From DASXRC01 sp036506495 (GTDB lineage: Bacteria > Actinomycetota > Actinomycetes > Mycobacteriales > Micromonosporaceae), in NCBI GenBank assembly GCA_036506495.1, contig DASXRQ010000152.1:22819-86818 (forward strand): DNA of 64,000 bases, in the 5' to 3' direction. Shown here piece after piece: positions 23,413 to 32,081 of this stretch (positions are counted from its first letter, which is position 1; the number at the start of each line of letters is the position of its first letter). The position numbers were made by a program, and so were the translations under genes. The notes below the pieces were generated by a model. It did no database searches. It was not told where the DNA came from and saw only the letters and a list, made by a program, of their open reading frames with translations.

Positions 23413-24279
23413 ATGCGATCCGAGCCGAACCGAGCGCAGTGGGCGGCCGAGCGAACGCGGCTGGACACTCCGCCACCGGCGCCCGAGCCGCTGCGGGTAC
23501 CCGTCGTCGACAGTCACACCCATCTCGACATCGCCGGCGGCGACTCGGCCGAGGCAATCGCCGCGGCGCGCGCGGTCGGCGTCGACCGACTCGTCCAGGT
23601 CGGCGTGGACGTCGAGTCGTCCCGGTGGAGCGTGTCGGCGGCCGAGCGCCACCCGGAGGTGGTCGCCACGGTGGCGCTGCACCCCAACGAGGCGCCTCGG
23701 CTGGCGGCGGCCGGCCGGCTCGATGGGGCGCTCCGGGCGGTGGAGGAGCTGGCCGGGCACCCACGGGTCCGCGCCATCGGAGAGACCGGACTCGATACCT
23801 ACCGGACCGGGTCGGACGGCCGCGCCGCGCAGGAGGCGAGTTTCCGCGCGCACATCGCGATCGCTAAGCGGTACGGGAAGCCGCTCGTGATCCACGACCG
23901 GGACGCGCACGTGGAGGTGTTGCGTGTGCTCGACGCCGAGGGCGCTCCCGATACCGTCGTGCTGCACTGCTTCTCCGGCGACGCCGGGTTCGCCGCCCGG
24001 TGCGTCCGGCGCGGGTACGTCCTCAGCTTCGCCGGAACGGTGACCTTCAAGAACGCTGGGCCGTTGCGCGAGGCGGCCCGCGTTACGCCGCTGGACCAGC
24101 TGCTCGTGGAGACCGACGCGCCGTACCTGACTCCGATGCCGTACCGCGGCCGGCCCAACGGCTCGTACCTGATCCCACTGACCGTCCGCTCCCTTGCGGA
24201 GACGCTGGAGACCGACGTCGACAAGGTATGCGAGGGCATCTCCGCGACCGGCGAGCGCGTCTTCGGCCCGTGGTCGTGA
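23413..24279 (+). CDS. tatD: TatD-family metal-dependent hydrolase (DNase)
   Basis: 288 residues of the TatD family, metal-dependent 3'-5' exonuclease/AP-type enzyme. Motifs: VVDSHTHLDIAG (metal HxH), ALHPNEAP, AIGETGLDTYR (metal Glu and Asp), KPLVIHDRDAHVEVL, VLHCFSGDAGFA, LLVETDAPYLTPMPYRGRPN. An N-terminal extension of about 30 residues precedes the barrel. Its stop overlaps the rsmA GTG start by 4 bp. Confidence 0.94.
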   Translation: MRSEPNRAQWAAERTRLDTPPPAPEPLRVPVVDSHTHLDIAGGDSAEAIAAARAVGVDRLVQVGVDVESSRWSVSAAERHPEVVATVALHPNEAPRLAAAGRLDGALRAVEELAGHPRVRAIGETGLDTYRTGSDGRAAQEASFRAHIAIAKRYGKPLVIHDRDAHVEVLRVLDAEGAPDTVVLHCFSGDAGFAARCVRRGYVLSFAGTVTFKNAGPLREAARVTPLDQLLVETDAPYLTPMPYRGRPNGSYLIPLTVRSLAETLETDVDKVCEGISATGERVFGPWS

Positions 24280-25145
24280 GCGACCTCCTCGGCCCGGCGG
24301 AGATCCGGAAGCTGGCCGCCCGGCTCGGCGTCTCGCCGACGAAGCGGCTCGGTCAGAACTTCGTCCACGACCCGAACACCGTGCGACGCATCGTCGCCGC
24401 CGCCGACCTCGACCCGGCCGACGTCGTGGTCGAGGTCGGCCCAGGACTCGGTTCGTTGACGCTCGGGCTGTTGCCGGTCGTCCGGCAGGTGCACGCCGTC
24501 GAGATCGATCCGATCCTGGCAGGTGCGCTGGCACACACCGCCGGCGACCGGGCCGGCGTCCGCGCCGCGCGGCTGACCGTCCACAACGTCGACGCGCTCA
24601 AGATCAAAGAAGCCGACCTCGACCCCACGCCGACCGCGCTCGTAGCCAACCTGCCGTACAACGTCGCCGTACCGGTCGTGCTGCACCTGCTCGCCGAGCT
24701 GCCGACCCTTCGACACGGGCTGGTGATGGTGCAGCGGGAGGTCGCCGACCGGCTCACGGCGGCACCGGGCTCCAAGACCTACGGCGTACCGAGCGTGAAG
24801 CTGGCCTGGTACGCCGACGCCCGCCCCGCCGGCCGGGTGCCGCCGGCCGTTTTCTGGCCGGTTCCCAACGTCGACTCCGGCCTCGTCGCGTTTGTCCGTC
24901 GCGATCCGCCACTGTCCGGCGTACCACGGGAAAGGGTCTTCGCCGTTGTGGACGCGGCGTTCGCTCAGCGCCGCAAGACCCTGCGCGCGGCGCTCGCCGG
25001 CTGGGCCGGCGGCCCGGATCGCGCCGCGGAGATCCTGACTGCGGCTGGCGTCGATCCCGGGGCCCGCGGCGAGTCGCTGTCCATCGACCGGTTCGCCGCG
25101 GTCGCCGCCGCGGCTTTGACGGAGCGCCGGTACGCCGCCGAGTAG
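24276..25145 (+). CDS. rsmA: 16S rRNA dimethyladenosine transferase RsmA (KsgA)
   Basis: 289 residues; dimethylates A1518 and A1519 of 16S rRNA. LGQNFVHDPNTVRRIVAAAD, VVVEVGPGLGSLTLGLLP (SAM motif I), HAVEIDPILAGAL, catalytic NLPYNVAVPVV and FWPVPNVDSGLVAFV are all present. Start GTG 24276 overlaps the tatD stop (GTGA). In mycobacteria and many actinobacteria an rpfB gene sits between tatD and ksgA; here it is absent. Confidence 0.95.
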   Translation: MSDLLGPAEIRKLAARLGVSPTKRLGQNFVHDPNTVRRIVAAADLDPADVVVEVGPGLGSLTLGLLPVVRQVHAVEIDPILAGALAHTAGDRAGVRAARLTVHNVDALKIKEADLDPTPTALVANLPYNVAVPVVLHLLAELPTLRHGLVMVQREVADRLTAAPGSKTYGVPSVKLAWYADARPAGRVPPAVFWPVPNVDSGLVAFVRRDPPLSGVPRERVFAVVDAAFAQRRKTLRAALAGWAGGPDRAAEILTAAGVDPGARGESLSIDRFAAVAAAALTERRYAAE

Positions 25146-25194
25146 GCTGGCCGCGTGCGAGGAGTGCAGCGATGAGCGCGCGGGACGCTGCTCC

Positions 25195-26154
25195 GTGACC
25201 GAGGCGCTCCGTCCAGAGGACGACGATCTCGACCGTCCACGGCTCGCGGCCTCCGGGCCCGTAAAGGTCAGGGTTCCCGCGAAGATCAATCTTCATCTTG
25301 GCGTCGGACCGCGGCGGCCGGACGGGTACCACGAGCTCAACACGGTGTACCTCGCGATCTCGATCAACGATGAGCTGACCGCGCGGCGCGGGGACACGCT
25401 CAACCTGACCATGGAGGGTGAGGGTACCGGCGAGCTCGCCCTGGACGAGTCCAATCTGGTGATCAAGGCGGCCCTGGCGCTGGCCGGGCACGCCAAGGTT
25501 CCCGCGCACGCCCGGCTGCACCTGCGCAAGCAGATCCCAGTCGCCGGCGGGCTGGCCGGCGGCAGCGCGGACGCGGCCGCGGCCCTGGTCGCCTGCGACG
25601 CGCTGTGGGGGACGGGGCTGTCCCGGGACGAGCTGGCCGCGATCGCCGGCCGCGTCGGCGCGGACGTGCCGTTCCTCGTGCACGGCGGCACCGCGCTCGG
25701 CACCGGGTACGGCGAACGCGTCAGCCCGGTGCTGGCGCGTCCGACGTCGTGGCACTGGGTCGTGGCGATCGCCGGCGGCGGCCTCGCCACCCCCGACGTC
25801 TACCGCGAGCTCGACCGGCTCCGGGCGACCGGCGACGCGCCGGCACCGCTCGGCTCGACCGATGCCCTGCTCGCCGCGCTGCGCCAGCGCGACCCCGCGG
25901 TGCTCGGCGCCGTGCTCGGCAACGACCTTCAGCCGGCCGCGTTGTCCCTGCGGCCGGCGCTCGCCGACACCCTCAAGGCGAGCGAGGACGCGGGCGCCCT
26001 TGCCGGGATCGTCTCGGGCTCCGGCCCTACGTGCGTGTTCCTGTGCCGGGACGCCGAACACGCCGGCGTCGTCGCGCGGGCGGTCGAGGCCGCCGGGGTG
26101 GCCCGGGCGATCCGCACGGCATACGGGCCGGTGGCCGGCGCCCGGGTGATCTGA
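25195..26154 (+). CDS. ispE: 4-diphosphocytidyl-2-C-methyl-D-erythritol kinase IspE
   Basis: 319 residues; ATP-dependent GHMP kinase of the MEP isoprenoid pathway. KVRVPAKINLHLGVGPRRPD and DGYHELNTVYLAI at the N-terminus, GHMP glycine loop KQIPVAGGLAGGSADAAAAL, and C-terminal IVSGSGPTCVFLC. GTG 25195 is used; about 20 residues precede the conserved core. It precedes the ABC-F gene by 3 bp. Confidence 0.95.
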   Translation: MTEALRPEDDDLDRPRLAASGPVKVRVPAKINLHLGVGPRRPDGYHELNTVYLAISINDELTARRGDTLNLTMEGEGTGELALDESNLVIKAALALAGHAKVPAHARLHLRKQIPVAGGLAGGSADAAAALVACDALWGTGLSRDELAAIAGRVGADVPFLVHGGTALGTGYGERVSPVLARPTSWHWVVAIAGGGLATPDVYRELDRLRATGDAPAPLGSTDALLAALRQRDPAVLGAVLGNDLQPAALSLRPALADTLKASEDAGALAGIVSGSGPTCVFLCRDAEHAGVVARAVEAAGVARAIRTAYGPVAGARVI

Positions 26155-26157
26155 CCG

Positions 26158-27945
26158 ATGGCCAACGTCATCGGCCTGGACCGGGTGTCCAAGACGTACG
26201 CCACGGCCGGTCCGTTGCTCGTCGACGTGTCGGTCGGCCTCGACGACGCCGACCGAGTCGGCGTGGTCGGACTCAACGGAGCCGGGAAGACGACGCTGCT
26301 GCGGTTGCTGACCAAGGCCGAGGAGCCGGACGCCGGGCGGGTCACCCACCGCCGGGATCTGCGGGTCGTCGCGCTGCCGCAGACCCTCTCGCTGGCTCCG
26401 GAGGCCACCGTCCGACACGTCGTGCTCGGCACCGCCTGGCTGCCCGCGGCCTTCGAGGCCGAACACGAATGGGCCGGCGACGCCGGGGTGCGCGCGGTCC
26501 TCGACGGGCTGGGCATGCCGAACCTCGGCCTCGACCAGCCGGTCGAGCCGATGTCCGGCGGCGAGCGGCGGCGGGTCGCCCTGGCCGCACTGCTCGTGCG
26601 CGCCTCGGACGTGCTGGTGCTCGATGAGCCCACCAATCACCTGGACATCGCCGGCGTGGACTGGCTCGCGCGGCACCTCCAGTCGAGGCGGGTCGCGCTC
26701 GTCGTGGTCACTCACGACCGGTGGTTCCTGGACGCGGTCTGCTCGCGCATGTGGGAGGTCGCCGACGGCACGGTCCGGGCGTACGACGGCGGCTTCGCGG
26801 CGTGGACGCTCGCCCGGGCCGAGCGCGAGCGGCTCGCCGCGGCGGCCGAGGCGCGCCGGCAGAACCTGTTGCGAAAGGAGATCGCGTGGCTGCGTCGAGG
26901 GCCGCCCGCCCGCACGTCGAAGCCGCGGTTCCGCGTCGAGGCCGCGAACGCACTGATCGCCGACGTGCCGCCGCCGCGCGACTCGGTCTCGCTGCACCGG
27001 CTGGCCACCGCGCGGCTCGGCAAGCAGGTGTACGAGTTGGAGCGGGTCACCCTGGACGCCGGACCGAGGCGGATCCTCGACGAGGTGAGCTGGCACGTCG
27101 GACCGGGCGACCGGGTCGCGATCCTGGGCGCCAACGGTGCCGGCAAGACGACGCTCCTGCGGCTGCTCGCGACCCGACTGGCGCCGTCGCACGGGCGCCT
27201 GGTCGTCGGGTCGACCGTGCGGTCGGCGTACCTGTCGCAGGAGCTCTCCGAGGTGCCGTTCGCGCTGCGGGTCCTCGAGGCGGTGGAGGAGGTCGCCCGC
27301 CGGGTTCGCCTCGGCGATCGGGAGCTGTCCGCGGCGCAGCTGGCCGAGGTCTTCGGGTTCCGGGAGAGTCGCTTGTGGACACCGGTGACCGACCTGTCCG
27401 GTGGCGAGCGCCGTCGGCTACAGATGCTGCGGCTGTTCGCCGGTGAGCCGAACGTGCTCCTGCTCGATGAGCCCACCAATGACCTCGACACCGACACGCT
27501 GGCCGCGCTGGAGGATCTGCTCGACTCCTGGCCGGGCACGCTTGTCGTCGCCAGCCACGACCGGTACCTGGTCGAGCGGGTGGCCGACGACGCGTACGGG
27601 CTGTTCGGCGACGGCCGGCTGGTCCACCTTCCCGGCGGCGTCGACCAGTACCTCGAGCGGTCGCTCTCACCGCGCGGTCCGCAGCCGTCGCCGGTGCCGG
27701 TACGGGTGGACGCCGGGCCCTCAGCCGGAGACGTCCGCGCGGCCCGGAGGGAACTCGGACGGCTGGAACGGCAGGTGGCCAAGCTGGAGCAGCAGGAGGC
27801 ACGGCTGCACGAGGAGTTGGCCGCGCACGCGACCGACTTCGCGAAGGTGGCCGAGCTGGACGCCCGGTTACGCGCGGTCCAGGGCGAGCGGGCCGGGGTG
27901 GAGGAGTCCTGGCTCGAGCTGGCCGATAGGCTGCCGGACGGCTAA
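26158..27945 (+). CDS. ABC-F family ATPase (Uup-like)
   Basis: 595 residues with two nucleotide-binding domains and no membrane domain. Walker A GLNGAGKTT and GANGAGKTT, signatures MSGGERRRVAL and LSGGERRRLQML, Walker B LVLDEPTNHLD and LLLDEPTNDLD, and histidine switches VTHDRWF and ASHDRYL. The C-terminal 60 residues are a coiled coil (RRELGRLERQVAKLEQQEAR), which places it near Uup rather than EttA or a drug-resistance ABC-F. Probable role on the ribosome or in DNA repair; here it is in a translation-oriented operon. Confidence 0.92.
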   Translation: MANVIGLDRVSKTYATAGPLLVDVSVGLDDADRVGVVGLNGAGKTTLLRLLTKAEEPDAGRVTHRRDLRVVALPQTLSLAPEATVRHVVLGTAWLPAAFEAEHEWAGDAGVRAVLDGLGMPNLGLDQPVEPMSGGERRRVALAALLVRASDVLVLDEPTNHLDIAGVDWLARHLQSRRVALVVVTHDRWFLDAVCSRMWEVADGTVRAYDGGFAAWTLARAERERLAAAAEARRQNLLRKEIAWLRRGPPARTSKPRFRVEAANALIADVPPPRDSVSLHRLATARLGKQVYELERVTLDAGPRRILDEVSWHVGPGDRVAILGANGAGKTTLLRLLATRLAPSHGRLVVGSTVRSAYLSQELSEVPFALRVLEAVEEVARRVRLGDRELSAAQLAEVFGFRESRLWTPVTDLSGGERRRLQMLRLFAGEPNVLLLDEPTNDLDTDTLAALEDLLDSWPGTLVVASHDRYLVERVADDAYGLFGDGRLVHLPGGVDQYLERSLSPRGPQPSPVPVRVDAGPSAGDVRAARRELGRLERQVAKLEQQEARLHEELAAHATDFAKVAELDARLRAVQGERAGVEESWLELADRLPDG

Positions 27946-27970
27946 TCCCCCGGCGCGTTGGAGAGAGAAC

Positions 27971-28423
27971 ATGGCGCACGAACCCATCAACCATCCGCTG
28001 CGGCCGGTTTACCGGGCGTTCGCCGCGCTGACGGGACTCTACGTGCTGCTCTTCGGCATCATCGGCTTCGTGCAGACCAGCGACGGTGACGCGTTCGCGC
28101 GGGACGCCACCGTGGTGCTCGGGCTGCGTACCAATCCGGGCTTTTCGATCATCTCGGTGGTGGCCGGGTTCGTCATCCTGGCCGGCGTCGCGGTCGGCCG
28201 GAACGTGGACAAGTTCATCAACACATGGGGCGGGTACGCGTTCCTCGGCGTCGGCATGGTCGCGCTCGCGCTGCTGGGCACCGACGCGAATTACCTCAAC
28301 TTCTCGATGACGACCTGCATCGTCTCGTTCGTCATCGGCATGGTGCTGCTCACGGCCGGGCTTTACGGCAAGGTTGGCACGGCGCGCGAGGCGGCGGCCG
28401 AGGACGCCTTCCGGCACGGCTGA
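27971..28423 (+). CDS. DUF4383 four-helix membrane protein
   Basis: 150 residues with four membrane helices. Opening MAHEPINHPLRPVYRAFAAL and the pattern LGLRTNPGFSIISVVAGFVI, YLNFSMTTCIVSFVIGMVLL TAGLYGKVG identify DUF4383, whose function is unknown. A GAGAGAGAAC site precedes ATG 27971. Next gene is a paralogue. Confidence 0.85.
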   Translation: MAHEPINHPLRPVYRAFAALTGLYVLLFGIIGFVQTSDGDAFARDATVVLGLRTNPGFSIISVVAGFVILAGVAVGRNVDKFINTWGGYAFLGVGMVALALLGTDANYLNFSMTTCIVSFVIGMVLLTAGLYGKVGTAREAAAEDAFRHG

Positions 28424-28499
28424 CATCTTTCGGCTGCGTCACCCGCACCGTCTGGGCCACAATGCGTATCGAGACCTGTTCCCGGTACGGAGGGCCGCC

Positions 28500-29045
28500 A
28501 TGGCGCACACTCCCGTCAACCACCCGCTCGGCCGGCTCTATCGGCTCGTCGCCGGCGTCGTGGGCGCGTACATCCTGGTGTTCGGAATCGCCACCGTCGC
28601 CCGGACCTGGGGCGACGACCTGTTCGCCCGGGACAACATATGGGTGCTGGGGCTGCGGACCAACCTCGCGTTCGGCATCCTCTCGGTCGTCGCCGGCGCG
28701 GTGATCGTGCTCGCGGCAATCGTCGGCGGGAACGCGCCGCACTTGGTGAACATGTACGGCGGCGGGGTCTTCCTCGGCGCCGGCATCGTCATGTTGACGG
28801 TGCTGCAGACGGACCTGAACTTCCTGAACTTCTCGATCACGACCTGCATCGTGTCGTTCGTGTTCGGCATGGCGCTGATGACCGCCGGGCTCTATGGAAA
28901 GGTAGGCCCGGCCGACGCGGCCCAGGCGGAAGAGGCGTACCGGCACTTCGCCGGCCCCGACCCGACGCCGGGCCGGCTGTCTACCGAGGGCCGGTACGCG
29001 CACCGCCCGACCGAGGACCCGGGCGAGGGGCACCGGTTCGCCTGA
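28500..29045 (+). CDS. DUF4383 membrane protein, paralogue of the preceding gene
   Basis: 181 residues, same four-helix layout as the gene before it: MAHTPVNHPLGRLYRLVAGV, LGLRTNLAFGILSVVAGAVI, FLNFSITTCIVSFVFGMALM. The extra 30 residues are a polar C-terminal tail. The pair is a tandem duplication; 76 bp separate them. A 58-bp inverted repeat follows and probably ends transcription. Confidence 0.85.
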   Translation: MAHTPVNHPLGRLYRLVAGVVGAYILVFGIATVARTWGDDLFARDNIWVLGLRTNLAFGILSVVAGAVIVLAAIVGGNAPHLVNMYGGGVFLGAGIVMLTVLQTDLNFLNFSITTCIVSFVFGMALMTAGLYGKVGPADAAQAEEAYRHFAGPDPTPGRLSTEGRYAHRPTEDPGEGHRFA

Positions 29046-29091
29046 GGGCCTGCCCGGCGAACCCGCCCGACTGCCCGCCCAACTGCCCGCC

Positions 29092-29149
29092 CAACTTCGT
29101 CACAGTTGGGCAGTTGGGCGCGCCTGAGGCGCCAACTGTGACGAAGTTG
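29092..29149. terminator. perfect inverted repeat between convergent genes
   Basis: Two perfect 18-bp arms, CAACTTCGTCACAGTTGG at 29092-29109 and its complement at 29132-29149, with a 22-nt spacer that itself holds GCGCC-TGA-GGCGC. Each arm is also partly self-palindromic (CAACT ... AGTTG). It separates the DUF4383 gene from the convergent tetR and is a probable two-way terminator, though with no T-run. Confidence 0.75.
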
Positions 29150-29160
29150 CGGCGAAGAGA

Positions 29161-29871
29161 TCAGCGGCTGCGTCGGGTCATCAGCGTTGGCTTGGGCTCG
29201 AGATGGGAGAGCCCATTCCAGGCCAGGTTCACCAGATGCGCCGCCACGGTCTCCTTCCGCGGCTTGCGCACCTCCAGCCACCAGCGTCCGGTCAGCGCGA
29301 CCATGCCCACGAGGGCCTGCGAATAGAGCTCGGCGAGCTTGGGGTCGTACCCGCGCGCCTTGAATTCGGCGCCGAGGATGTGTTCGACCTGGTGCGCCAC
29401 GTCGTTGAGCACGCTGGAGAAGTTGCCGGTCGCCGACATCACCGGCGACTCCCGCACGAGCACGCGGAAGCCGTTCGTCTCCTCCTCGATGTAGTCGAGG
29501 AGGGCGAAAGCCGCCTGCTCGAGCAGTTCACGCGGATGTCCTGCGGTCAACGCCGTCGTGATCCGGTCCAGCAGCGCCCGGACCTCCCGGTCGACGACGA
29601 CCGCGTAGAGGCCCTCCTTGCCGCCGAAGTGCTCGTACACGACCGGCTTCGACACCTTGGCGCGCGCCGCAACCTCCTCGATCGAGGTGGCGTCGAAGCC
29701 GCGCTCGGCGAATAACTGCCGACCGGTCGCGATCAGCTGCTCCCGGCGCTGAGCCGCCGACATGCGTACTCGGGACGAGGGCTTGCCGGGCTGGGCGGGC
29801 GGGGGCGGCCGGGGTGGGGCCGAGGCCGCCGCAACCCGGTCGCGGCGGTCCTCGGTCTGGTCTGGGGTCAC
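29161..29871 (-). CDS. TetR-family regulator
   Basis: 236 residues. After a proline-rich N-terminal stretch, the HTH reads SIEEVAARAKVSKPVVYEHF with the preceding RQLFAERGFDATS. The C-terminal ligand domain includes VRESPVMSATGNFSSVLNDV. It follows the desaturase gene by 50 bp on the same strand. A tetR gene next to a desaturase suggests a regulator of fatty acid desaturation responding to acyl-CoA, with the double operator upstream of the desaturase. GTG 29871 is used; ATG 29763 would start just before the HTH. Confidence 0.85.
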   Translation of the reverse strand: MTPDQTEDRRDRVAAASAPPRPPPPAQPGKPSSRVRMSAAQRREQLIATGRQLFAERGFDATSIEEVAARAKVSKPVVYEHFGGKEGLYAVVVDREVRALLDRITTALTAGHPRELLEQAAFALLDYIEEETNGFRVLVRESPVMSATGNFSSVLNDVAHQVEHILGAEFKARGYDPKLAELYSQALVGMVALTGRWWLEVRKPRKETVAAHLVNLAWNGLSHLEPKPTLMTRRSR

Positions 29872-29921
29872 TGCGCCAGCCTGCCTGCCGGCCAGCGCCG
29901 CACGGGCGTCCGGCGCTCCGG

Positions 29922-30896
29922 TCACGAGGGGGCCGGCTTGACAAGCTTGGTGGCGAGCCGGTCGGGCTTCGGCCAACGGACGTCGGTGGCCCAACCCAGC
30001 CGCTCGAGCAGCCAGATCACGCGGGCCGACGTGTCGACCTGACCACGCATGACGCCGTGTCGGGCGCAGGTGGGGTCGGCGTGGTGGAGGTTGTGCCAGC
30101 TCTCGCCGAAGGAGAGCAGGGCCAGCGGCCAGAAGTTCGCCGCCTTGTCGCCCTCGCGCATCTCGAACGGGCGCTCACCGACCACGTGGCACACCGAGTT
30201 GATCGACCACGTGACATGGTGCAGCAGGCTGATGCGGACGAGACCGGCCCAGAAGAACGCGCTCAGCGCGCCCTGCCAGGACAACGTCACCAGGCCGCCG
30301 ATGGCCGCCGGCGTGAGCACGGATAGCACGACCAGCAATGGGAACAGCCGGTCGACCCGGCGGATGTCCTTGTCGGCGACGAGGTCAGGGGCGAACCGGG
30401 CCCGGTTGGACATCTCACGATGGAACAGCCAGCCCATGTGCGCGAACCACAGTCCCTTGGTCAGACCCCAGACGCTCGAGCCGTACCGCCACGGCGAGTG
30501 CGGGTCGCCCTCGAGGTCGGAGTACTGGTGGTGCCGCCGGTGGTCGGCGACCCACTGCGTCGGGGCGCCCTCGATGGCCAGCGACCCGGCCACCGTGAGC
30601 ATCACCCGGACCCACCGCTTGGCCTTGAACGACCCGTGCGTGAGGTAGCGGTGGAAGCCGACCGTGACGCCGAATCCGGCGATGTTGTAGAAGACGACGA
30701 AGATCGCCACGTCGATCCAGCTCAGGCCCCACCCCCAGGCGACCGGGATCGCCGCGAGCAGTGCCACGAACGGGATGATCACAAAGGACCACAGCGCGAT
30801 GATGATTCCCGCCGACTGCTTGCCTTCGGTCAGCGGCTTCGGACCGGTCCTGACGGTTGCACTGGGCTGGTCAAGTACGGCTGCTGGCATCGGCAC
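29922..30896 (-). CDS. acyl-CoA/acyl-lipid fatty acid desaturase
   Basis: 324-residue membrane di-iron desaturase. Three histidine boxes are clear: HRYLTH, HRRHH and HNLHH. The surrounding text (FHRYLTHGSFKAKRWVRVML, WVADHRRHHQYSDLEGDPHS) matches delta-9 stearoyl-CoA desaturases such as mycobacterial DesA3. Four membrane segments. It introduces a double bond into saturated acyl chains, so adjusts membrane fluidity. The operator pair at 30937-30965 lies 40 bp upstream. Confidence 0.93.
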   Translation of the reverse strand: MPMPAAVLDQPSATVRTGPKPLTEGKQSAGIIIALWSFVIIPFVALLAAIPVAWGWGLSWIDVAIFVVFYNIAGFGVTVGFHRYLTHGSFKAKRWVRVMLTVAGSLAIEGAPTQWVADHRRHHQYSDLEGDPHSPWRYGSSVWGLTKGLWFAHMGWLFHREMSNRARFAPDLVADKDIRRVDRLFPLLVVLSVLTPAAIGGLVTLSWQGALSAFFWAGLVRISLLHHVTWSINSVCHVVGERPFEMREGDKAANFWPLALLSFGESWHNLHHADPTCARHGVMRGQVDTSARVIWLLERLGWATDVRWPKPDRLATKLVKPAPS

Positions 30897-30936
30897 CTCA
30901 CTGGGCTGAGCTCGGGGGGGACTTGCGGGGCTACGC

Positions 30937-30965
30937 TTACGTTACCGTAACCTACGCAACCGTAG
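30937..30965. promoter_or_regulatory. double TetR-type operator before the desaturase
   Basis: Two adjacent 14-bp inverted repeats: TTACG-ttac-CGTAA (30937-30950) and CTACG-caac-CGTAG (30952-30965). They lie between the divergent desaturase and HTH-protein genes, in the only AT-richer part of that gap. A pair of similar boxes one base apart suggests two dimers, as with TetR-family desaturase repressors. Confidence 0.65.
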
Positions 30966-31023
30966 TTTGTCATGGCTACCGCGCAGGTTCGGAAGTGTCG
31001 TACCTATGTTCTAATCTGCGACC

Positions 31024-31887
31024 GTGGATGGATCGACGGCATCCGAGGCGCGGCGCCTGCGGGTGGAAGAGCAGCTCAGCGCGGGCCAGATCAGGCAGCG
31101 GCTGGGCCTGAGCAAGGACCAGTTGTACGCGGCGCTGCGCGGCGTGCCGCCGCCGGCGTGGACCCGCCGGCCCAACGCCAAGGACGAGCTGCGCGCCCGC
31201 GCGATCGAGCTTCGCGGCGAGGGCTGGTCCGTGAACGACATCGCGCTCGAGCTGCAGGTGGCCAAGTCGACGGCGTGGCTGTGGGTCCGGCACCTGCCGC
31301 TCGATCCGGACAGCGCGCGCGCCCGCCGAAAGCGCGAGCACTCGAAGCGGATGACCGACGCGCGCTGGGACGCCTTCCGGCGCAACCGCGATGCCGCCCG
31401 AGCAGAGATCGAGTCAAGCGCGCAGGAGTGGGTCGGCGAGCTAGCGCGACGGGAGCTCCTGCTGCTCGGCGCCGTGACGTATTGGTGCGAGGGCTCGAAG
31501 TCAAAGCCCTGGCGCACCGCGGAGTACTTGGCGTTCATCAACAGCGATCCGGTCCTGATTGATCTGTTCATTCGTTTTGTCGAGGAGCTCGGCGTGGCGC
31601 GGGACCGCCTGTCCTATCGCGTGGCCATCCACGAAAGCGCGGACGTCGCCGGCGCCACCCAGTGGTGGGCAGATCGAATTGGCGTGCCCACGAACCGATT
31701 CCAGCGCGCGACGCTCAAGCGCCACAACACGACAACGAACCGCTTGAATACCGGGACCGATTATCGTGGCTGCCTCATCGTTCGAGTGTCGAAGAGCCGC
31801 CAGATGTACTGGTGGATCGAAGGCGTCATGCGCGCGTTAGCAGGGCAACTAGCATCCGGCCGGGGTCTGGATGACGCGTTAAGCTGA
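31024..31887 (+). CDS. HTH protein with possible LAGLIDADG-like domain
   Basis: 287 residues. Two helix-turn-helix regions near the N-terminus (about residues 15-42 SAGQIRQRLGLSKDQLYAAL, and 57-90 GWSVNDIALELQVAKSTAWL), then a charged helix, then a C-terminal domain (about 140-270) with LLGAVTYWCEGSK, FINSDPVLIDLFIRFVEEL and WWADRIGVPTNRF. The acidic YWCEGSK at the end of a helix recalls LAGLIDADG-type endonuclease folds; I do not recognise a characterised member. It ends 13 bp before tRNA-Gln, and its last 300 bp look less GC-rich than the neighbours. A mobile or DNA-targeting role is possible. Confidence 0.65.
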   Translation: MDGSTASEARRLRVEEQLSAGQIRQRLGLSKDQLYAALRGVPPPAWTRRPNAKDELRARAIELRGEGWSVNDIALELQVAKSTAWLWVRHLPLDPDSARARRKREHSKRMTDARWDAFRRNRDAARAEIESSAQEWVGELARRELLLLGAVTYWCEGSKSKPWRTAEYLAFINSDPVLIDLFIRFVEELGVARDRLSYRVAIHESADVAGATQWWADRIGVPTNRFQRATLKRHNTTTNRLNTGTDYRGCLIVRVSKSRQMYWWIEGVMRALAGQLASGRGLDDALS

Positions 31888-31900
31888 CCACGCTGCTCTA

Positions 31901-31972
31901 TCGGCCGTGGTGTAATTGGCAACACCTCCCCCTTTGGAGGGGATGTTCCAGGTTCGAGTCCTGGCGGCCGAG
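31901..31972 (+). tRNA. tRNA-Gln (anticodon TTG)
   Basis: 72 nt fold as a cloverleaf: acceptor TCGGCCG/CGGCCGA, D-arm GTGTAATTGGCAACAC, anticodon stem TCCCC/GGGGA with loop CTTTGGA (anticodon TTG), T-arm CCAGG-TTCGAGT-CCTGG. No CCA is encoded. It precedes glmU by 109 bp, a placement common in actinobacteria. Confidence 0.95.
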
Positions 31973-32081
31973 CTGTCAAAAAAAGCCCGTTTCGCCAGGG
32001 CCACCCGCCACGCAGCCGGCGATCCGGTGCCCGGTTAGCATGAGGCGGCAGCGCCAGCCGCCTGAACCGGGGAGTACGCGC

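Noticed and set aside
24754..27192. 812-codon antisense open frame over rsmA, ispE and the ABC-F gene
   Set aside because: Very high GC leaves the antisense frame open. The sense strand has full motifs of three known proteins and the antisense product shows none.
31901..32081. Attachment site of an integrated element at tRNA-Gln
   Set aside because: I found no second copy of the tRNA 3' end and no integrase gene in the window.
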